DNA of 64,000 bases from Salinisphaera dokdonensis. Its GTDB lineage: Bacteria; Pseudomonadota; Gammaproteobacteria; Nevskiales; Salinisphaeraceae. This document shows, piece after piece, positions 60,501 through 64,000 of this stretch (position 1 is the stretch's first letter; every line of letters starts with the position of its first letter). The notes beneath the pieces are model-generated. The model saw only the letters and a list, made by a program, of their open reading frames with translations. It made no database searches and was not told the DNA's origin. The translations under genes were made by a program, and so were the position numbers. The stretch is from the NCBI RefSeq assembly GCF_040361215.1, contig NZ_APND01000001.1, forward strand, positions 1,054,001 to 1,118,000. The letters run 5' to 3'.

Positions 60501-61895
60501 ATGACCCAATCCTCCGACGCCGACGCCCTGCTCTCGCTCTGGCTGAACGACCTTACCGCGGCCCGCGAACAGGTCAGCAGCCTTGATCGTTGTCGCGAGG
60601 GCGGTCGTCTGACCCGTGCGACCGGCCTGGTGCTGGAGGCGGTCGGCCTGCAGCTGCCCCTGGGCGCGCATTGCATGGTCGAAATCCACAACGGCGACGA
60701 CTTCGCGGAAGCCGAAGTCGTCGGCTTCAACCAGGAAAAACTCCTGCTCATGCCGTTCGTGGATACCGCGGACCTGGTGCCCGGCGCACGCGTATGGCCC
60801 ACCCTGCCGCCACCGGGCGCGCAGTCTATCGGCAGCAAGCGTGTGCCGGTCGGCGATGTGCTGCTCGGCCGCGTGGTGGATGCGCGCGGGCGCGTGCTGG
60901 ACGGCCACGGGCCGCTGCACGATGCGGGGCACGCGACGCTGACCGCGCCCAAACTCAATCCGTTGAATCGCGAGCCGATACATCAGGTACTGGATGTCGG
61001 GGTTCGCGCAATCAATGCCCTGCTCACGGTCGGCCGCGGTCAGCGGCTCGGCCTGTTCGCGGGCTCCGGCGTCGGCAAGAGCGTGCTGCTGGGCATGATG
61101 GCGCGCTACACGCAGGCCGACGTCATCGTTGTCGGCCTAATCGGCGAACGCGGTCGCGAAGTGAAGGATTTCATCGACAACATTCTCGGCACCGACGGTC
61201 TGAAACGAGCCGTGGTCGTCGCCGCACCGGCCGACGATTCGGCCCTGCTGCGCCTGCAAGGTGCCGACTACGCCACTCGCCTCGCCGAGGATTTTCGCGA
61301 TCGCGGCAAGAACGTGCTGCTGATCATGGATTCGCTCACCCGCTACGCCATGGCCCAGCGCGAGATCGCGCTGGCGATCGGCGAACCGCCGGCGACCAAG
61401 GGTTATCCGCCGTCGGTGTTCGCAAAGCTGCCGAAACTGGTCGAACGCGCCGGCAACGATGCGCCCGGCAAGGGCTCGATCACCGCCTTCTACACCGTGC
61501 TCACCGAAGGCGACGATCAGCAGGACCCCATCGCGGATTCGGCGCGCGCCATCCTCGACGGCCACTTCGTACTCTCGCGCACGTTGGCCGAGGCCGGCCA
61601 CTACCCGGCTATCGATATCGAAGCGTCGATAAGCCGCGCAATGACGGCGCTTATCGACGAAACGCACCTGGCGCGCATCCAGTACTTTAAGCAAATGCTC
61701 TCTCGCTACCAGCGCAACCGCGATCTCATCAGTGTCGGCGCCTATTCGGCGGGCAGCGATCCGTTGCTCGATCAGGCGATCGAGCTGTATCCGCAACTCG
61801 AGGCGTTTCTGCAGCAATCGATGAACGAGCACGATGACTTCAATACATCACGCCAGCGGCTGGGTCAGCTGCTGCCCGAACGGGCGGTGAACTGA
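60501..61895 (+). CDS. fliI: Flagellum-specific ATPase FliI
   Basis: 464 residues, F1-beta-like ATPase of the flagellar type III export apparatus. Walker A is FAGSGVGKSVLLGMMARY near residue 190. GLIGERGREVKDFIDNILG is the family signature, Walker B is VLLIMDSLTRYAMAQRE near 275, and GEPPATKGYPPSVFAKLPKL follows. A silent rival frame on the same strand is a shadow. Confidence 0.97.
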   Translation: MTQSSDADALLSLWLNDLTAAREQVSSLDRCREGGRLTRATGLVLEAVGLQLPLGAHCMVEIHNGDDFAEAEVVGFNQEKLLLMPFVDTADLVPGARVWPTLPPPGAQSIGSKRVPVGDVLLGRVVDARGRVLDGHGPLHDAGHATLTAPKLNPLNREPIHQVLDVGVRAINALLTVGRGQRLGLFAGSGVGKSVLLGMMARYTQADVIVVGLIGERGREVKDFIDNILGTDGLKRAVVVAAPADDSALLRLQGADYATRLAEDFRDRGKNVLLIMDSLTRYAMAQREIALAIGEPPATKGYPPSVFAKLPKLVERAGNDAPGKGSITAFYTVLTEGDDQQDPIADSARAILDGHFVLSRTLAEAGHYPAIDIEASISRAMTALIDETHLARIQYFKQMLSRYQRNRDLISVGAYSAGSDPLLDQAIELYPQLEAFLQQSMNEHDDFNTSRQRLGQLLPERAVN

Positions 61896-61896
61896 C

Positions 61897-62343
61897 ATGC
61901 CCGCGACCAGCACGCTCGACACCCTCATCGACCTGGCCACGGACGAACGCGACGCCGCGGCCAGCGCACTCGGCCGTCTGCAGCAGGCCCGGCGCGCCTC
62001 CGAACAGAAGCTCCAGGCGCTGGTGGATTATCGCGCCGAATACCAGCGCCGTTTCGACGACGCCATGGCCGACGGCATGAGCATGTCGAGCCTGCAGAAC
62101 TATCAGCGCTTTGTTGCCTCGCTTGAGCAGGCCATCGACCATCAGCGCCGGGCACTGGACACCAGCGAGCGCCACGTCGAAACCGGCAACAGCAACTGGC
62201 GCGCGCGCCAGCGCCGGCTGAACTCTTTCGACGTGCTCGCCACGCGCCGCCGAGATGCGGCCGCCAAGACTGAAGCCAAACGCGAACAGCGTCAGACCGA
62301 CGAGTTCGCCAGTCGCGCCCTGTTCGTCGGCTCCGGCCGCTAA
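61897..62343 (+). CDS. fliJ: Flagellar export chaperone FliJ
   Basis: 148 residues, predicted to be mostly coiled coil (RRASEQKLQALVDYRAEYQR…), ending in charged helices. It has the shape and position of FliJ, one base after fliI. FliJ acts as the stalk of the FliI hexamer and escorts export substrates. Assignment rests on helix pattern and gene order as well as the conserved LQNYQRFVASLEQAI segment. Confidence 0.9.
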   Translation: MPATSTLDTLIDLATDERDAAASALGRLQQARRASEQKLQALVDYRAEYQRRFDDAMADGMSMSSLQNYQRFVASLEQAIDHQRRALDTSERHVETGNSNWRARQRRLNSFDVLATRRRDAAAKTEAKREQRQTDEFASRALFVGSGR

Positions 62344-62364
62344 CTCTTTTCGGTAATCATCACG

Positions 62365-63774
62365 ATGAGCGTCGAACTCATGCGCCCGGCAGCAACCACC
62401 CCGACCGATTCGGGGCGCAGCCCGCAGACCCGGGACACGCCCGCAGACGACGGTGGCGTGAGCTTCGGCACCGTTCTGGCCGGTCAGAGGGCGACGAACA
62501 GCGCGCCCGAAGGTAACGACTCGGCTGTTGCCGACGCGCGTAAAGCGGCGGTAGCGAAGACCGCTGACGCCGGCAAGGAGATCGAAGATCCGGCCCAGGC
62601 GATCGAGCGCCAGCGCGGCCTTGCCAGCGCTCATCGGCACGATGCGGACACAACGGATGCTCCGCTGGCCCGCTCGGTCCGGACATCGAATCACGCCAAC
62701 GTCGACAACCAGGCCGCGATCGCGGATGGCGACCCGCGTGTCGCGCGCGAGGACAAGCAGAATACGACCGACGAACAGGACCTCGACCAGAGCGCCGTCG
62801 AGCTGTCGGCGCACATCACGCCGCCAACCGCTGAAGACAACACCGCACCCGTAGCACGATCGCCGAACACGCAATCGTCGCCGGGCGATGCGCAGACCGC
62901 CGCGCTCGCAGCGCCCGCCGGATCGCTGCAGGCGCCGATCGATCCGCGCAACGCGACGCTCGTTCCGGACGTTGAAGCCGCACGGGCCGGACAAGGCGCA
63001 AGAATAGACAGCACCGCACAGAGCCGGGTGCGTTCGGATGCGCGCCTGACCGCTTCTCCAGTTAAGGGCCAGGCCACCGAAGCGATGACGCTCGATGCAC
63101 TCCAGGCTGAAGCCAGCGCCAGCGACGACGCTGCCCGGCTCGCGCCGACCATCGACCGCCTGTTCGCGGCGAACGGCGAGCGCTTCAAGCTGAGCGACGG
63201 CCGCACGGCCACGGCATCGAATATCGATTTCACCAGCCTGTCGGCAGCGTCGGCCAATAGCGCGCATGCGAGCCCGGCACCGGCCGCCATGGCATCACCG
63301 GCATTACCGTCGCCCATGTTGGCCGCCGCGGTGAACGCGCCGCTCGGCAGTGAGGCCTGGAAACAAGCCGTCAACCAGCAGGCGCTGCGCCTGAGCCATT
63401 TCGGCGACGGCTCGGCAGAACTCACGCTGTACCCGCGCGAACTGGGTCAGCTGCACGTCTCGCTGAAGATGGGCGAGCAGGCACAGCTGCATTTCGTATC
63501 CGCCCATGCCGACGTGCGCGCCGCGGTCGAGGCCGCGCTGCCGCAGTTGCGCCATGCCTTCGCCGACAGCGGCATCGCCCTAGGCCAGGCATCGGTGAGC
63601 GACCAGGGCCAGAACCCGGAACAGGATCCGGGCACGGGCTCGTCCGGTACGCAAGCCGGCGCGACGGCTGAGCAAACGCGCGAGGGGCTCGCGGACAACA
63701 TGTCGGCCGGCCCGATTGCCATAACCACGCTGGCCGGTCGAACGGTCGACGGCGGCATCGACATCTTCGCCTGA
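62365..63774 (+). CDS. fliK: Flagellar hook-length control protein FliK
   Basis: 469 residues. A long low-complexity N-terminal part (Ala, Asp, Thr, Pro-rich) acts as the molecular ruler, followed by the conserved C-terminal Flg_hook domain near residues 330-410 with LTLYPRELGQLHVSLKMGEQ and PQLRHAFADSGIALGQASV. The N-terminal sequence is poorly conserved across species, as usual. It lies 21 nt after fliJ and 105 nt before fliL. Confidence 0.93.
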   Translation: MSVELMRPAATTPTDSGRSPQTRDTPADDGGVSFGTVLAGQRATNSAPEGNDSAVADARKAAVAKTADAGKEIEDPAQAIERQRGLASAHRHDADTTDAPLARSVRTSNHANVDNQAAIADGDPRVAREDKQNTTDEQDLDQSAVELSAHITPPTAEDNTAPVARSPNTQSSPGDAQTAALAAPAGSLQAPIDPRNATLVPDVEAARAGQGARIDSTAQSRVRSDARLTASPVKGQATEAMTLDALQAEASASDDAARLAPTIDRLFAANGERFKLSDGRTATASNIDFTSLSAASANSAHASPAPAAMASPALPSPMLAAAVNAPLGSEAWKQAVNQQALRLSHFGDGSAELTLYPRELGQLHVSLKMGEQAQLHFVSAHADVRAAVEAALPQLRHAFADSGIALGQASVSDQGQNPEQDPGTGSSGTQAGATAEQTREGLADNMSAGPIAITTLAGRTVDGGIDIFA

Positions 63775-63879
63775 CAGGCGGCTCGTACAACGCGGCGATA
63801 AACGCACGGATCCGGCCCATGGCCGGCTGACCGACCCGGGACCGGGCGGCCCGAAAAACACGCAGGACAACCACTTCGA

Positions 63880-64000
63880 ATGGCCACCGACAACACCCAA
63901 TCCGCCGGCAGCGGCAACAAGACACTCTGGCTCGTGATCATGGCGCTGGCGCTGGTCATCGTCACCGGCGCGGCGATCGGCGGCACGTACATGTTCATGA
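63880..64000 (+). CDS. fliL: Flagellar basal body-associated protein FliL (N-terminus only)
   Basis: The ATG at 63880 opens MATDNTQSAGSGNKTLWLVI followed by a hydrophobic segment to the window end, the N-terminal tail and single membrane helix of FliL. Position after fliK agrees with fliKLMNOPQR order. The rest lies outside the window. Confidence 0.75.
   Translation, partial: MATDNTQSAGSGNKTLWLVIMALALVIVTGAAIGGTYMFM

Noticed and set aside
60590..61690. 366-codon open frame on the plus strand inside fliI in another frame
   Set aside because: Arg-rich alternative-frame translation without domain content; fliI is unambiguous.

Overview
The window is GC-rich chromosomal DNA from a gammaproteobacterium. 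The main evidence is the tRNA-tufB-secE-nusG-rplKAJL-rpoBC-rpsLG-fusA-tufA superoperon, the neighbouring birA/coaX genes, and an enteric-style fliE versus fliFGHIJKL layout. A Salinisphaera-like marine or halophilic lineage is my guess from overall gene content (NAD-linked formate dehydrogenase, acidic flagellin central domains). No rRNA or species marker is present, so the genus is not established.

Region 1 (1-17711, minus strand) is the transcription/translation superoperon. It starts at a consensus promoter before tRNA-Tyr and runs through tRNA-Gly, tRNA-Thr, tufB, tRNA-Trp, secE, nusG, rplK, rplA, rplJ, rplL, rpoB, rpoC, rpsL, rpsG, fusA and tufA (cut by the window edge). Both tuf copies carry the same 19-nt insertion that breaks the reading frame in the effector loop. 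A promoter and a terminator-like leader sit between rpoC and rpsL.

Region 2 (17802-24103) is a LysR regulator facing an fdsG-fdsB-fdsA-fdsD operon for a molybdenum-dependent, NAD-linked formate dehydrogenase. It separates tRNA-Thr(TGT) from the tRNA-Tyr/Gly/Thr/tufB cluster with which it is normally contiguous. Region 3 (24348-30420, minus) is a tight operon: M61 peptidase, acyl-CoA synthetase, plsY, birA and coaX, followed by tRNA-Thr(TGT).

Region 4 (30560-49487) is mixed housekeeping and accessory genes: an orphan Tad-domain protein, a HAD phosphatase with two overlapping SMR-type membrane proteins, murB, pstS, an AidB-like dehydrogenase, a dienelactone hydrolase, an MBL/Nudix pair, a gamma-glutamylcyclotransferase-like protein, two MFS transporters, exported MsrA, a PhaC-like hydrolase, a BASS transporter, maf, a patatin-like protein and pyruvate kinase.

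Region 5 (49542-64000) is motility: a chemoreceptor with a sigma-28 promoter and a CheR-tether-like C-terminus, fliA, three flagellin genes each with a sigma-28 promoter and its own terminator, then fliE (minus) divergent from fliF-G-H-I-J-K-L (plus, cut by the window end). The second flagellin has a suspicious run of purely non-synonymous changes.

I did not find a clearly new defence, mobile or biosynthetic system. The most notable signals are the shared tuf frameshift, the flagellin-2 substitution pattern, the rpoC-rpsL control region and the HAD-SMR-SMR cassette.
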